A DNA stretch of 64,000 nt, from positions 1-64,000 of the forward strand of contig CAJULA010000010.1 of the NCBI GenBank assembly GCA_910587155.1. The letters are read 5' to 3'. Source of the DNA: an uncultured Lachnospiraceae bacterium (GTDB lineage: Bacteria; Bacillota; Clostridia; Lachnospirales; Lachnospiraceae). Both the position numbers and the translations under genes were made by a program. The notes beneath the pieces are model-generated. The model was not told the DNA's origin. It saw only the letters and a list, made by a program, of their open reading frames with translations, and searched no databases. Numbering within the stretch: position 1 is the first letter of the stretch; each line of letters opens with the position of its first letter. Positions 9,181 through 18,644 of this stretch are shown here, in pieces.

Positions 9181-9516
9181 TCACAACACGATCTTATGGA
9201 TCTTCCCCAAATACAATACGGCATCCCTGATTTCCTGATAGGAAGCGCCTGCCGCACAACCTCTTGCAACAACTACAATGTCCAAACCACTATTGAACAT
9301 ATTTTCATGCAGTCTGTAACTTTCCCGGACCAGCCTTATGATACGATGTCTTACAACACTGTTGCCAACCTTCTTACTGACAGATATTCCCAGCCTGTTT
9401 TTACTTTGATGATTTTCCATACTATACATTACCAGATACTTGTTGGCATAAGATCTGCCTTTTCTGTAAACAGTGCGGAAATCTCTGTTCTTTTTCAAAG
9501 ATTCAGAAAATATCAT
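9181..9516 (-). CDS. rnpA: Ribonuclease P protein component
   Basis: Protein subunit of RNase P, which helps the catalytic RNA bind and cleave 5' leaders of precursor tRNAs. The RNR motif region KKVGNSVVRHRIIRLVRE is clear, as is the N-terminal SLKKNRDFRTVYRKGRS and the GLDIVVVARGCAA strand. The ATG at 9516 gives 111 residues, the usual length; a 12-residue longer reading is possible but lacks support. A DnaA-box-like TTATCAACA (minus strand, 9527-9535) lies just upstream of this start. It follows rpmH by about 45 bp. Confidence 0.96.
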   Translation of the reverse strand: MIFSESLKKNRDFRTVYRKGRSYANKYLVMYSMENHQSKNRLGISVSKKVGNSVVRHRIIRLVRESYRLHENMFNSGLDIVVVARGCAAGASYQEIRDAVLYLGKIHKIVL

Positions 9517-9561
9517 AGTCAAAACCTGTTGATAAGAGAAAAAAGGCCACAAAACTGCGGC

Positions 9562-9696
9562 CTATGCTGATAATCTCTTTCTTCCCTTTGCTCTTCTTGC
9601 AGCTAAAACTTTTCTTCCACCCGGAGTACTCATTCTTGCACGGAAGCCATGTACCTTGGATCTCTGTCTTCTTTTCGGCTGAAACGTCATTTTCAT
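9562..9696 (-). CDS. rpmH: 50S ribosomal protein L34
   Basis: The 44-residue product carries MTFQPKRRQRSK, VHGFRARM and RKVLAARRAKGRKRLSA, diagnostic of L34. AAGGAGGTG lies 7 bp before the ATG at 9696. It is the first gene of the minus-strand operon leaving the origin. Confidence 0.97.
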   Translation of the reverse strand: MKMTFQPKRRQRSKVHGFRARMSTPGGRKVLAARRAKGRKRLSA

Positions 9697-9736
9697 GTGG
9701 AAACACCTCCTTTTATCTATGGAAAATATCGTTACA

Positions 9737-9765
9737 ATTATATAAGATAGAGACGTGCAAGTCAA
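9737..9765 (-). promoter_or_regulatory. Promoter of the rpmH-rnpA operon
   Basis: On the minus strand TTGACT (9760-9765), a 17-bp spacer, then TATAAT (9737-9742). This is a near-consensus vegetative promoter about 40 bp before the rpmH start, suited to constant high expression of ribosomal and RNase P components. Confidence 0.8.
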
Positions 9766-9823
9766 GGGAAACCCTTATTTTTCCTGAAAAAAATGTGGAA
9801 TACAGAGAAAGGATGACATAATA

Positions 9824-9941
9824 TTATCCACAAAATGTGGATAACTCAGTGGATAACTTTCATTTCTCCTGTGAAAAACTTTCTTAAACCTCATAATTAA
9901 GCTTTTTTCGATTGTTTATAACTTGGACTTCGTTATCCACA
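9824..9941. other. oriC: oriC, upstream DnaA-box cluster (incA-like half)
   Basis: Within the rpmH-dnaA gap there are DnaA boxes TTATCCACA at 9824-9832 (plus), the same at 9836-9844 (minus), TTATCCACT at 9848-9856 (minus) and TTATCCACA at 9933-9941 (plus). Three match the 9-mer consensus perfectly. The first two face each other 3 bp apart. This is the upstream half of a bipartite clostridial origin and also the likely site of dnaA autoregulation. Confidence 0.9.
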
Positions 9942-9986
9942 TTCTCCCATCTGTCATTCCGGACCTCATCGCTCCTTTTTTTACAT

Positions 9987-10015
9987 TTGAAATTTCCGTT
10001 AAAATAAGGTAATAT
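9987..10015 (+). promoter_or_regulatory. Candidate dnaA promoter
   Basis: TTGAAA at 9987-9992, a 17-bp spacer and TAATAT at 10010-10015, placed about 38 bp before the dnaA ATG and just downstream of the DnaA-box cluster, so DnaA bound there could repress it. Confidence 0.6.
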
Positions 10016-10052
10016 ATAGGGTGAGATATTTTGAGATCAGGAGAATCCGGAT

Positions 10053-11402
10053 ATGGACAAAATCAGAGAAGAATGGGAAACGATTAAGGAAAACATACGG
10101 AAAGAGTACGATTTGTCGGAAATTTCCTATACTACCTGGGTCGATCCGCTCAAATATTATAAGACGGAAAATGATGTGGTCATTATTTCCATTCCTTCCG
10201 ATCAGTCTCATGCCCTGAAATATATCTCCAGTAAATATAAGAGTTATTTTCAGGTGATGATCACGGAAATGATGAATCATCACTATGAGGTATCCTTTAT
10301 ACTGGAGCAGGATGAGGAAGCAGAGGATCCGGCCAGAGAGGCTCTTCAGAAGAGTCAATATGAAAAAGCCAACCTGAATCCGAAATATAAATTTGATACC
10401 TTTGTGGTAGGTTCCAATAATAAATTTGCCCACTCCGCTTCTCTGGCAGTGGCTGAATCACCGGGGATCACCTATAATCCTCTCTATATTTACGGTGGAG
10501 CGGGACTGGGAAAGACGCATTTGATGCATTCCATCGGTCATTTTATCCTTGAACATGACCCTGAGATGAAGGTACTCTATGTAACCAGTGAACAGTTTAC
10601 CAATGAGGTAATCGAATCTATCCGCAGCGGTAATGCCGCCATGATGACCAATCTGCGTGAAAAATACCGGACCGTGGATGTGCTCCTCATTGACGATATA
10701 CAGTTTATAATAGGAAAAGAAAGTACACAGGAAGAGTTTTTTCATACCTTTAATGTGCTTCACTCTGCCCGCAAACAAATCATCCTCTCCTCAGACAAGC
10801 CTCCGAAAGATATGGAAACTCTGGAAGAGAGGTTCCGTTCCCGTTTTGAATGGGGCCTGACCGCTGACATTCAGACCCCTGATTATGAGACCAGAGTTGC
10901 TATCCTGCGCAAAAATGCGGAAACCTTCGGGAAAAAAATTCCCAATGAAATCCTGGACTACATTGCGGAAAATATAAAATCCAATATCAGAGAGCTGGAA
11001 GGAGCCTTTAATAAGATTGTGGCCTTCATCAAGTTAAATAATGTGGAGGTTATGACGATGGCCATGGCTGAAGACGCTCTGAAAGACATGATCAATCCGG
11101 ATCAGCCCAAAGTCATCACACCACAGCTGATTTTGGAGACAGTGGCAGAGCATTATCAAATCAGTGCCAACGATATCACCTCCCGCAAGAGAAACGGAGA
11201 ACTGATCCAGCCCAGACATGTGGTTATGTATCTTTGCCGCAATCTGATTGATATTCCCTATACCAGCATAGCGGCTCTTCTTAACAAAAAAGATCATACC
11301 ACCATCATTCACGGTGTGAATAAAGTGACTGAGGATATGGAAAAAGATGTGGATTTAAAGAATAAGATTGACCTGATCCTGAAGATTCTCAATCCCTCCT
11401 GA
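10053..11402 (+). CDS. dnaA: Chromosomal replication initiator protein DnaA
   Basis: AAA+ initiator that binds DnaA boxes and opens the origin. Domain I (about 1-85) is followed by a short linker. The AAA+ domain III has Walker A GGAGLGKTHLM, Walker B LLIDDIQF, and sensor II region NIRELEGAFNKI. The C-terminal domain IV carries the DnaA signature LNKKDHTTIIHG for box binding. At 449 residues it has the family length. AGGAGA lies 8 bp before the ATG. DnaA boxes flank it on both sides. Confidence 0.98.
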   Translation: MDKIREEWETIKENIRKEYDLSEISYTTWVDPLKYYKTENDVVIISIPSDQSHALKYISSKYKSYFQVMITEMMNHHYEVSFILEQDEEAEDPAREALQKSQYEKANLNPKYKFDTFVVGSNNKFAHSASLAVAESPGITYNPLYIYGGAGLGKTHLMHSIGHFILEHDPEMKVLYVTSEQFTNEVIESIRSGNAAMMTNLREKYRTVDVLLIDDIQFIIGKESTQEEFFHTFNVLHSARKQIILSSDKPPKDMETLEERFRSRFEWGLTADIQTPDYETRVAILRKNAETFGKKIPNEILDYIAENIKSNIRELEGAFNKIVAFIKLNNVEVMTMAMAEDALKDMINPDQPKVITPQLILETVAEHYQISANDITSRKRNGELIQPRHVVMYLCRNLIDIPYTSIAALLNKKDHTTIIHGVNKVTEDMEKDVDLKNKIDLILKILNPS

Positions 11403-11406
11403 AAAG

Positions 11407-11609
11407 TTATCAACATAGCTTTTTTGTTATCCACCTGGTATTCAGCGTTTTTCACACGCAAATTATTTCCATTTCCTCCCGAAAATAGTATAATGGAGGA
11501 GATATGAACAAATTCACACCCTTTATGATTAAGACTAAGAAAATTATTATTAATAGATAGCCAGCTTCACGTAAATCAAACAAACCGGCAGGAAAGGAAG
11601 TTATACACA
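11407..11609. other. oriC: oriC, dnaA-dnaN intergenic half with AT-rich stretch
   Basis: DnaA-box matches TTATCAACA (11407-11415) and TTATCCACC (11427-11435) follow the dnaA stop. An AT-rich stretch lies at about 11521-11560, with AATAGATAG at its end resembling DnaA-trio spacing. TTATACACA (11601-11609) sits directly before the dnaN ATG. The dnaA-dnaN gap holds the unwinding element in several Firmicutes, so this is the probable opening site; the exact boundaries are inferred. Confidence 0.75.
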
Positions 11610-11610
11610 G

Positions 11611-12720
11611 ATGAAATTAATATGTTCAAAATCAACACTCCTAAACGGTGTACAGATTGTATCCAAAGCGGTTCCCAGCAAAACTACAATGACCATTCTG
11701 GAATGTATCCTGATTGATGCAAGAAGAAGTGAGATTACCTTGATTGCCAATGATATGGAGCTTGGAATCGAAACCAGAATCGAAGGGTCCGTGGAAGAAA
11801 AGGGAATGATTGCTCTGGATGCCAAGATTTTTCTTGAAATTGTCAGAAAACTTCCTGAAAATGATATTACCATTGAAACAGACAGCTCTCTGAAAACTAC
11901 GATCACCTGTGAAAAAGCAAAATTCAATATTATAGGAAAATCAGGAGAAGACTTCTCTTTTCTCCCGGCGGTCGAAAAAGAAGACTGTGTGACGCTTTCT
12001 CAGTTTACATTGAGAGAAGCTATCAGGCAGACTATCTTTTCCATTGCGGATAACGATAATAATAAGCTGATGACAGGGGAACTGTTTGAGATCAAAGAGG
12101 ACAACCTGAAAGTAGTCTCTCTTGACGGTCATAGAATCTCCATCAGGAACATTAAACTCAAAAATTTCTACCAGGATAAAAAGGCAGTGATACCCGGCAA
12201 GACACTGACAGAGATTGCCAAGATTCTGAGTGGGGATGTGGATAAAGATGTTTCTGCCTATTTTACGGACAAACATGTAGTCTTTGAGTTTGACAATACT
12301 ACGGTTGTTTCCCGTCTGATAGAGGGAGAGTACTTCAGGATAGACCAGATGCTGTCCAGTGATTATGAGACTAAGATCAAGATTAATAAAAGGGAATTTT
12401 TAAGCTGCATTGACAGAGCGACTCTTCTGGTAAAAGAAGGAGATAAGAAACCGATTATCATAACCATTAACGACAGCAGTATGGAATTAAAGATCAATTC
12501 CACACTTGGCAGTATGAATGAAGAAATTGACATTAATAAAAGCGGTAAGGATATTATGATCGGATTTAATCCAAAATTCCTCATTGATGCTCTCAAAGTC
12601 ATTGATGACGAGGAAATCTATGTTTATATGGTCAATCCAAAGGCTCCCTGTTTTATCAGAGATTCCGGAGAGAATTATATCTATCTGATCCTGCCGGTTA
12701 ATTTTACAAACGTTTCGTAA
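11611..12720 (+). CDS. dnaN: DNA polymerase III subunit beta (sliding clamp)
   Basis: Ring-forming clamp that tethers the replicative polymerase to DNA. At 369 residues it has three repeated clamp folds. Recognisable features include the N-terminal LLNGVQIVSKAVPSKTTMTILECILI, the domain-two LDGHRISIRN and the C-terminal region ending in YLILPVNF. AAAGGAAG lies 10 bp before the ATG, with a DnaA-box-like 9-mer between. The dnaA-dnaN order confirms it. Confidence 0.98.
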   Translation: MKLICSKSTLLNGVQIVSKAVPSKTTMTILECILIDARRSEITLIANDMELGIETRIEGSVEEKGMIALDAKIFLEIVRKLPENDITIETDSSLKTTITCEKAKFNIIGKSGEDFSFLPAVEKEDCVTLSQFTLREAIRQTIFSIADNDNNKLMTGELFEIKEDNLKVVSLDGHRISIRNIKLKNFYQDKKAVIPGKTLTEIAKILSGDVDKDVSAYFTDKHVVFEFDNTTVVSRLIEGEYFRIDQMLSSDYETKIKINKREFLSCIDRATLLVKEGDKKPIIITINDSSMELKINSTLGSMNEEIDINKSGKDIMIGFNPKFLIDALKVIDDEEIYVYMVNPKAPCFIRDSGENYIYLILPVNFTNVS

Positions 12721-12825
12721 TGAGATGCAGGCAGATTTTTTATCTGTGCGGATAATTACTGACATATATGTCAGTAAAGAGTATGATCAGTATGAATCAG
12801 GCAGTATGATTAGAGATGGGAAATT

Positions 12826-13041
12826 ATGGAAAGAATAAAATTAAAGAGTGAATTTATCAAACTTGGGCAGGCACTGAAAGCAGCAGGGCTTGTGGAGAAT
12901 GGTGTGGATGCCAAATTCGTCATACAGGACGGCCTTGTAAAAGTGAACGGCGATGTGGAGCTGCGTCGGGGCAGAAAGCTGTACGGCGGAGAGATTGTAG
13001 AGTTTCAGGGAGAACAGATCAGGATAGAGGAAACAATATGA
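12826..13041 (+). CDS. yaaA: S4-domain RNA-binding protein YaaA
   Basis: A 71-residue protein that is almost entirely one S4 RNA-binding domain: FIKLGQALKAAGLVENGVDA, then GLVKVNGDVELRRGRKLYGG. It belongs to the YaaA family found between dnaN and recF in Firmicutes, where it is linked to ribosome assembly. Its stop overlaps the recF start (ATGA), so the two are translationally coupled. Confidence 0.93.
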   Translation: MERIKLKSEFIKLGQALKAAGLVENGVDAKFVIQDGLVKVNGDVELRRGRKLYGGEIVEFQGEQIRIEETI

Positions 13042-14123
13042 TCATGAAATCACTGGAACTTTCCCATTTCAGAAATTATGATCTTCTGGATATGTCGTTT
13101 GATAAAGGCACCAATATCCTGTATGGCGACAATGCCCAGGGAAAAACAAATATACTGGAAGCCATCTATGTATCGGCCACTACCAAATCCCATAAAGGCA
13201 GCAGGGATAAAGAAATGATACAGTTTGGCAGCACGGAAGCCCATATACGTACTTATCTGGAGAAAGAAGAACTGGAAAACAGAGTGGATATGCATCTGCG
13301 CAGCTCAGGTTCCAAAGGCATTGCCATTGACGGGAAAAAGATCAAAAAGGCGGCGGAACTGCTGGGGCTTTTAAATGTGGTATTTTTTTCTCCCGAAGAT
13401 CTGAGTATTATCAAGAATGGACCGGGGGAGAGGCGCCGTTTTGTGGATATGGAGCTCTGTCAGCTTGACAGTTTTTATCTTTATAATTTAAATCATTATA
13501 ATAAAATCGTGAATCAGAGAAATAAACTGTTAAAGGATCTGACTTTTCATCCGGATTTGAAGGAGACTCTTGGCATATGGGATGCGCAGCTTGTCTCTTT
13601 TGGCAGTAAGATAATTGAACGGAGAGAAGTTTTTACATCTCAGCTTAATGAGATGATCGTGGACATACATAAAAGATTATCGGGCGGAAAAGAAGAACTG
13701 AGGATTGTCTATGAACCTGACGTATCGATAGATGATTTCGAAGAAAAATGCAGGAGGAATCAGGAAAAGGACATTCGGTTGAAACAGACGACCACAGGGC
13801 CTCACAGAGACGATTTTTCTTTTCTGACGGGAAACGTGGATATCAGAAAGTTTGGTTCTCAGGGTCAGCAGAGAACGGCTGCCCTGTCGCTGAAACTGGC
13901 TGAGATAGAGCTTGTGAAAAAAACAGCCAGAGATAATCCGGTATTGCTGTTGGATGATGTCCTTTCAGAACTGGACAGCAGCAGGCAGAATTATCTGCTG
14001 GGCAGTATCGGCGATATTCAGACAATCATTACCTGTACAGGTCTGGATGAATTTATCAATAACCGTTTTGAAATCAACAAGATATTCAGGGTGACAAACG
14101 GGTCAGTGAAAAATGAGAATTAA
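13038..14123 (+). CDS. recF: DNA replication and repair protein RecF
   Basis: SMC-like ATPase that loads RecA at gaps and helps restart forks. Walker A is GDNAQGKTNILEAIY near residue 30, the ABC signature is FGSQGQQRTAALSLKLAE, and Walker B is PVLLLDDVLSELD near the C-terminus. Length 361 residues is normal. It overlaps yaaA by 4 bp and is followed 17 bp later by gyrB, the standard order. Confidence 0.97.
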   Translation: MIMKSLELSHFRNYDLLDMSFDKGTNILYGDNAQGKTNILEAIYVSATTKSHKGSRDKEMIQFGSTEAHIRTYLEKEELENRVDMHLRSSGSKGIAIDGKKIKKAAELLGLLNVVFFSPEDLSIIKNGPGERRRFVDMELCQLDSFYLYNLNHYNKIVNQRNKLLKDLTFHPDLKETLGIWDAQLVSFGSKIIERREVFTSQLNEMIVDIHKRLSGGKEELRIVYEPDVSIDDFEEKCRRNQEKDIRLKQTTTGPHRDDFSFLTGNVDIRKFGSQGQQRTAALSLKLAEIELVKKTARDNPVLLLDDVLSELDSSRQNYLLGSIGDIQTIITCTGLDEFINNRFEINKIFRVTNGSVKNEN

Positions 14124-14139
14124 ATGACAGGAGGAATAT

Positions 14140-16080
14140 ATGAGTACGGAATACGGAGCGGACCAGATTCAGATACTGGAGGGACTGGAAGCGGTAAGAA
14201 AAAGACCGGGTATGTATATCGGCAGTACTTCCGCAAGAGGTCTCCATCATCTCGTCTATGAGATCGTGGACAATTCGGTTGACGAAGCGCTTGCGGGTTT
14301 TTGTGATGAGATACGTGTTACGATATGTCAGGACAATTCCGTGACAGTGGAGGATAATGGCCGCGGCATTCCGGTAGGCATTAACCACAAGGCAGGGATT
14401 CCTGCGGTGGAAGTGGTTTTCACCATCCTGCATGCAGGGGGCAAATTCGGCGGCGGCGGATATAAGGTATCGGGCGGGCTTCACGGCGTGGGTGCTTCTG
14501 TTGTCAATGCCCTGTCCAACTGGCTGGAAGTGACGATTTACAAGGAAGGAAAGGTATACAGACAGAGATACGAAAAGGGGAAGGCCTGCTGCCCACTGGA
14601 AGAGATTGGTGTCTGTGATCCCGGAAAGACGGGTACGACCGTGTCGTTCAAACCGGATGAAACCATATTTCAGGAGACCACGATTTTTGAATTTGATATT
14701 TTAAAGCAGCGGCTTCGGGAAATGGCATTTCTGACAAAAAACTTAAAGATTATACTTTGCGACGATCGTGTCATAAATGAAGAGACAGGGGAGAAGAAGC
14801 CTCTTGTCAGGATCTTCCATTATGAAGGCGGTATCAGAGAATTTGTCACTTATCTGAATAAGAGTAAGACAGCTCTTTATGATTCGATTCTTTATTTCGA
14901 AGGAATGAAGGATCATGTGTACGTGGAAGTGGCCATGCAGCACAATGATTCTTATACGGAAAGTTCCTACAGTTTTGTAAATAACATCAATACACCGGAA
15001 GGCGGTACGCACCTGGCCGGTTTCCGCAACGCCATTACAAAGACCTTTAATGACTATGCCCGCAACAATAAGCTGTTAAAAGACAGTGAACCGAATCTGT
15101 CAGGGGAAGATATCAGAGAAGGCATGACTGCCATTGTCAGTGTGAAAATAGAAGACCCGCAGTTTGAGGGACAGACTAAGCAGAAACTGGGCAATTCGGA
15201 GGCCAGAGGGGCTGTGGACAGTGTGGTCAGTGAACAGCTTACGTATTATCTGGAACAGAATCCGTCTGTGGCCAAGACAATCTGTGAAAAATCCATACTG
15301 GCACAGCGGGCGAGGGATGCGGCCAGAAAGGCAAGGGATCTGACCAGACGAAAGACAGCACTGGAAGGTATGGCTCTGCCAGGCAAGCTGGCAGACTGCT
15401 CAGATAAAGATCCCAAAAACTGTGAAATCTATATCGTTGAGGGTGATTCTGCCGGCGGATCGGCAAAGACAGCCCGCAGCCGTGCGACACAGGCTATTTT
15501 GCCTCTTCGCGGCAAGATATTGAATGTGGAAAAGGCCAGACTGGATAAAATCTATGCCAACGCGGAGATCAAGGCTATGATTACTGCTTTTGGTACGGGA
15601 ATCCATGAGGATTTTGACATTGCGAAGCTGCGTTATCACAAGATTATCATTATGACAGATGCCGATGTGGACGGCGCCCATATTTCCACACTGATGCTGA
15701 CGTTCCTCTATCGTTTTATGCCGGAGCTGATCAAAGGCGGATATGTCTATCTGGCTCAGCCGCCTCTTTATAAACTGGAAAAAAATAAAAAAGTCTGGTA
15801 TGCTTACAGCGATGAAGAGTTGAATACAATCCTCAACGAAGTGGGCAGAGATCAGAATAACCGCATACAGCGTTATAAAGGGCTGGGAGAAATGGACGCG
15901 GAACAGCTCTGGGAGACGACCATGGATCCGGAGCGCCGTATTTTGCTGCGTGTTACCATGGATGAAGAGACAGAATCGGAGGTAGATCTGACGTTTACAA
16001 CTCTGATGGGAGACAAGGTGGAGCCCCGCCGGGAATTTATAGAAGAAAATGCCAGATTCGTCAAAAATCTGGATATCTGA
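14140..16080 (+). CDS. gyrB: DNA gyrase subunit B
   Basis: ATPase subunit of gyrase. The GHKL ATPase shows EIVDNSVDEALAG, VEDNGRGIPVG and GGLHGVGASVVNAL. The TOPRIM domain has the metal-binding EGDSAGGSAK and DADVDGAHI. The C-terminus includes QRYKGLGEMDAEQLWETTMDP. At 646 residues it is the short Gram-positive type. AGGAGG lies 5-6 bp before the ATG. It is followed 15 bp later by gyrA. Confidence 0.98.
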   Translation: MSTEYGADQIQILEGLEAVRKRPGMYIGSTSARGLHHLVYEIVDNSVDEALAGFCDEIRVTICQDNSVTVEDNGRGIPVGINHKAGIPAVEVVFTILHAGGKFGGGGYKVSGGLHGVGASVVNALSNWLEVTIYKEGKVYRQRYEKGKACCPLEEIGVCDPGKTGTTVSFKPDETIFQETTIFEFDILKQRLREMAFLTKNLKIILCDDRVINEETGEKKPLVRIFHYEGGIREFVTYLNKSKTALYDSILYFEGMKDHVYVEVAMQHNDSYTESSYSFVNNINTPEGGTHLAGFRNAITKTFNDYARNNKLLKDSEPNLSGEDIREGMTAIVSVKIEDPQFEGQTKQKLGNSEARGAVDSVVSEQLTYYLEQNPSVAKTICEKSILAQRARDAARKARDLTRRKTALEGMALPGKLADCSDKDPKNCEIYIVEGDSAGGSAKTARSRATQAILPLRGKILNVEKARLDKIYANAEIKAMITAFGTGIHEDFDIAKLRYHKIIIMTDADVDGAHISTLMLTFLYRFMPELIKGGYVYLAQPPLYKLEKNKKVWYAYSDEELNTILNEVGRDQNNRIQRYKGLGEMDAEQLWETTMDPERRILLRVTMDEETESEVDLTFTTLMGDKVEPRREFIEENARFVKNLDI

Positions 16081-16095
16081 TGAGAGGAGACTGGT

Positions 16096-18621
16096 TTGGA
16101 AGATAATATTTTTGATAAAGTACACGACGTTGACCTGAAAAAAACGATGGAAACCTCTTATATTGACTATGCCATGAGCGTGATTGCTTCCAGAGCGCTG
16201 CCGGACGTAAGAGATGGACTGAAACCTGTACAGAGACGTGTTCTTTATTCCATGATCGAATTGAATAACGGTCCGGATAAGCCTCACAGAAAGAGTGCCC
16301 GTATCGTCGGCGATACCATGGGTAAATATCATCCTCACGGAGACAGCTCCATTTATGGCGCTCTGGTCAATATGGCACAGCCCTGGTCCATGCGTCATGT
16401 ACTGATTGACGGACACGGCAATTTTGGTTCGGTGGACGGCGACGGCGCGGCGGCCATGCGTTATACGGAAGCCAGGCTCTCAAAGATTTCCATGGAAATG
16501 ATTGCCGATATCGGCAAGGATACGGTAGATTTTGTACCAAATTTTGATGAAACGGAAAAGGAACCATCCGTTCTGCCAAGCCGTTTTCCCAATCTGCTTG
16601 TAAACGGGACGACAGGAATTGCGGTAGGTATGGCGACCAATATCCCACCCCATAATCTGCGGGAAGTGGTAAATGCAGTTACAAAGATTATTGACAATCG
16701 CGTTGAGGAAGACCGGGATACGGAGATAGAAGAAATACTGGATATTATAAAGGCACCTGATTTTCCTACCGGCGGCGTTATTCTCGGGACAAGAGGCAGT
16801 GAGGAAGCCTATCGTACAGGCCGCGGCAAAATAAAAGTACAGGCAGTGACCAATATCGAGACACTCCCAAACGGAAAAAACCAGATTATTGTTACAGAGC
16901 TTCCTTATCTGGTCAATAAAGCAAGACTGATCGAGAAAATAGCGGAATTACATAAAGAAAAAAGGATTGACGGCATTACGGATCTGCGGGATGAGTCCGA
17001 CAGAGAAGGTATGCGGATTGTGGTGGAATTGCGTAAGGATGCCAATGCGAATGTGATTCTCAATCAGCTTTACAAGCATACCCAGCTGCAGGATACGTTT
17101 GGTGTGATCATGCTGGCACTTGTAAACAATGAACCAAAAGTTATGAACCTTCTTGATATGCTTCAATTTTATCTGAAGCATCAGGAAGATGTGGTAACAA
17201 GGCGGACGAAATATGATCTCAACAAGGCTCAGGAGAGGGATCATATCCTGCAGGGTCTGCTGATTGCGCTGGATCATATTGATGAAGTGATACGGATTAT
17301 CCGTTCCAGTCAGACCACGCAGATCGCAAAAACAAGCCTGATGGAACGTTTTGCTCTGAGTGATGCGCAGGCACAGGCTATTGTGGATATGCGTCTGCGT
17401 GCGCTGACCGGTCTGGAAAGAGAAAAACTGGAAAATGAGCATAAAGAATTATTGGCCAGGATTGCGCAACTGAAAGCGATACTGGCAGATGAAAAGCTGC
17501 TTCTGGGCGTAATCAGGACAGAGATGAGCGCCATAGCGGAAAAGTTCGGTGAAGACAGAAGAAGTATCATTGGGTTTGATGCCTATGATATTTCCATGGA
17601 AGATCTGATTCCTAAGGAGAATACAGTGATTGCCATGACAAGTCTGGGTTATATCAAACGTATGACTGTGGACAACTTTAAAAGCCAGAACAGAGGCGGC
17701 AGAGGCATTAAGGGGATGCAGACCATCGAAGAGGATTACATCGAGGATCTGCTGATGACGACTACCCATCATTATGCGATGTTTTTTACAAATTTCGGCC
17801 GTGTCTACCGGTTGAAAGTATATGAGATACCGGAAGGAGGCCGCACCGCCAGGGGCACCGCCATTGTCAATCTGCTGCAGATGAATTCCGGTGAAAAAAT
17901 CACGGCCATTATGGCGGTGAAACAGTACGAGGATGATAAAAATTTCTTTATGGTGACCAGAAATGGGATTGTAAAGAAAACATCCATTATGGAATACAGT
18001 AATGTCAGAAAGAACGGTCTGACAGCCATCAATCTGCGGGAGGATGATGAGCTGATCGAAGTGAAGATTACAGATTCCGACACAGATATCTTTCTTGTGA
18101 CAAGACAGGGGATGTGTATCCGTTTCAAAGAGACGGATGTGCGGTCCACGGGAAGAAATTCCATGGGTGTGATCGGTATGAACTTATCGCCGGGGGATGA
18201 AGTGGTTGGTATGCAGCTTGACCATCAGGGAGATTCTCTGCTGATTGTATCCGGCAATGGTATGGGCAAACGGACTTATCTCGAAGAATTTACCGTACAG
18301 AAGCGCGGCGGCAAAGGTGTGAAATGTTATAAGATCACGGAAAAAACAGGGGATGTGGTAGGCGTTAAAGCGGTCAATGACAGCCATGAGATTATGATGA
18401 TCACCACAGGGGGTATTATTATCCAACTGCGGATGGAAGATATTTCCACTCTCGGAAGAATTACATCCGGTGTAAAAATGATCAATCTGGATGAAGGTGT
18501 GGTTGTTGCCAAGATTGCCAAAGTCAGGGAAAAAGTATCTGACGGCAGCCAGGAATTTGAAAATCCGGAAGATGCCATGGAGGAGTTTCCGGATGAGGGA
18601 GAAGAAAAAAACGATAAATAA
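16096..18621 (+). CDS. gyrA: DNA gyrase subunit A
   Basis: Breakage-reunion subunit of gyrase, 841 residues. The catalytic Tyr is in AAAMRYTEARLS, and the quinolone-determining region reads HPHGDSSIYGALVNMAQ with Ser and Ala/Gly at the usual wild-type type positions. The C-terminal beta-pinwheel contains the GyrA box QNRGGRGIKGMQ, which separates gyrase from topoisomerase IV. The start is TTG at 16096 with GAGGAGA upstream. The last 25 residues are acidic. Confidence 0.98.
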   Translation: MEDNIFDKVHDVDLKKTMETSYIDYAMSVIASRALPDVRDGLKPVQRRVLYSMIELNNGPDKPHRKSARIVGDTMGKYHPHGDSSIYGALVNMAQPWSMRHVLIDGHGNFGSVDGDGAAAMRYTEARLSKISMEMIADIGKDTVDFVPNFDETEKEPSVLPSRFPNLLVNGTTGIAVGMATNIPPHNLREVVNAVTKIIDNRVEEDRDTEIEEILDIIKAPDFPTGGVILGTRGSEEAYRTGRGKIKVQAVTNIETLPNGKNQIIVTELPYLVNKARLIEKIAELHKEKRIDGITDLRDESDREGMRIVVELRKDANANVILNQLYKHTQLQDTFGVIMLALVNNEPKVMNLLDMLQFYLKHQEDVVTRRTKYDLNKAQERDHILQGLLIALDHIDEVIRIIRSSQTTQIAKTSLMERFALSDAQAQAIVDMRLRALTGLEREKLENEHKELLARIAQLKAILADEKLLLGVIRTEMSAIAEKFGEDRRSIIGFDAYDISMEDLIPKENTVIAMTSLGYIKRMTVDNFKSQNRGGRGIKGMQTIEEDYIEDLLMTTTHHYAMFFTNFGRVYRLKVYEIPEGGRTARGTAIVNLLQMNSGEKITAIMAVKQYEDDKNFFMVTRNGIVKKTSIMEYSNVRKNGLTAINLREDDELIEVKITDSDTDIFLVTRQGMCIRFKETDVRSTGRNSMGVIGMNLSPGDEVVGMQLDHQGDSLLIVSGNGMGKRTYLEEFTVQKRGGKGVKCYKITEKTGDVVGVKAVNDSHEIMMITTGGIIIQLRMEDISTLGRITSGVKMINLDEGVVVAKIAKVREKVSDGSQEFENPEDAMEEFPDEGEEKNDK

Positions 18622-18644
18622 AAGAATAAGAGGGTAAGACAGTT

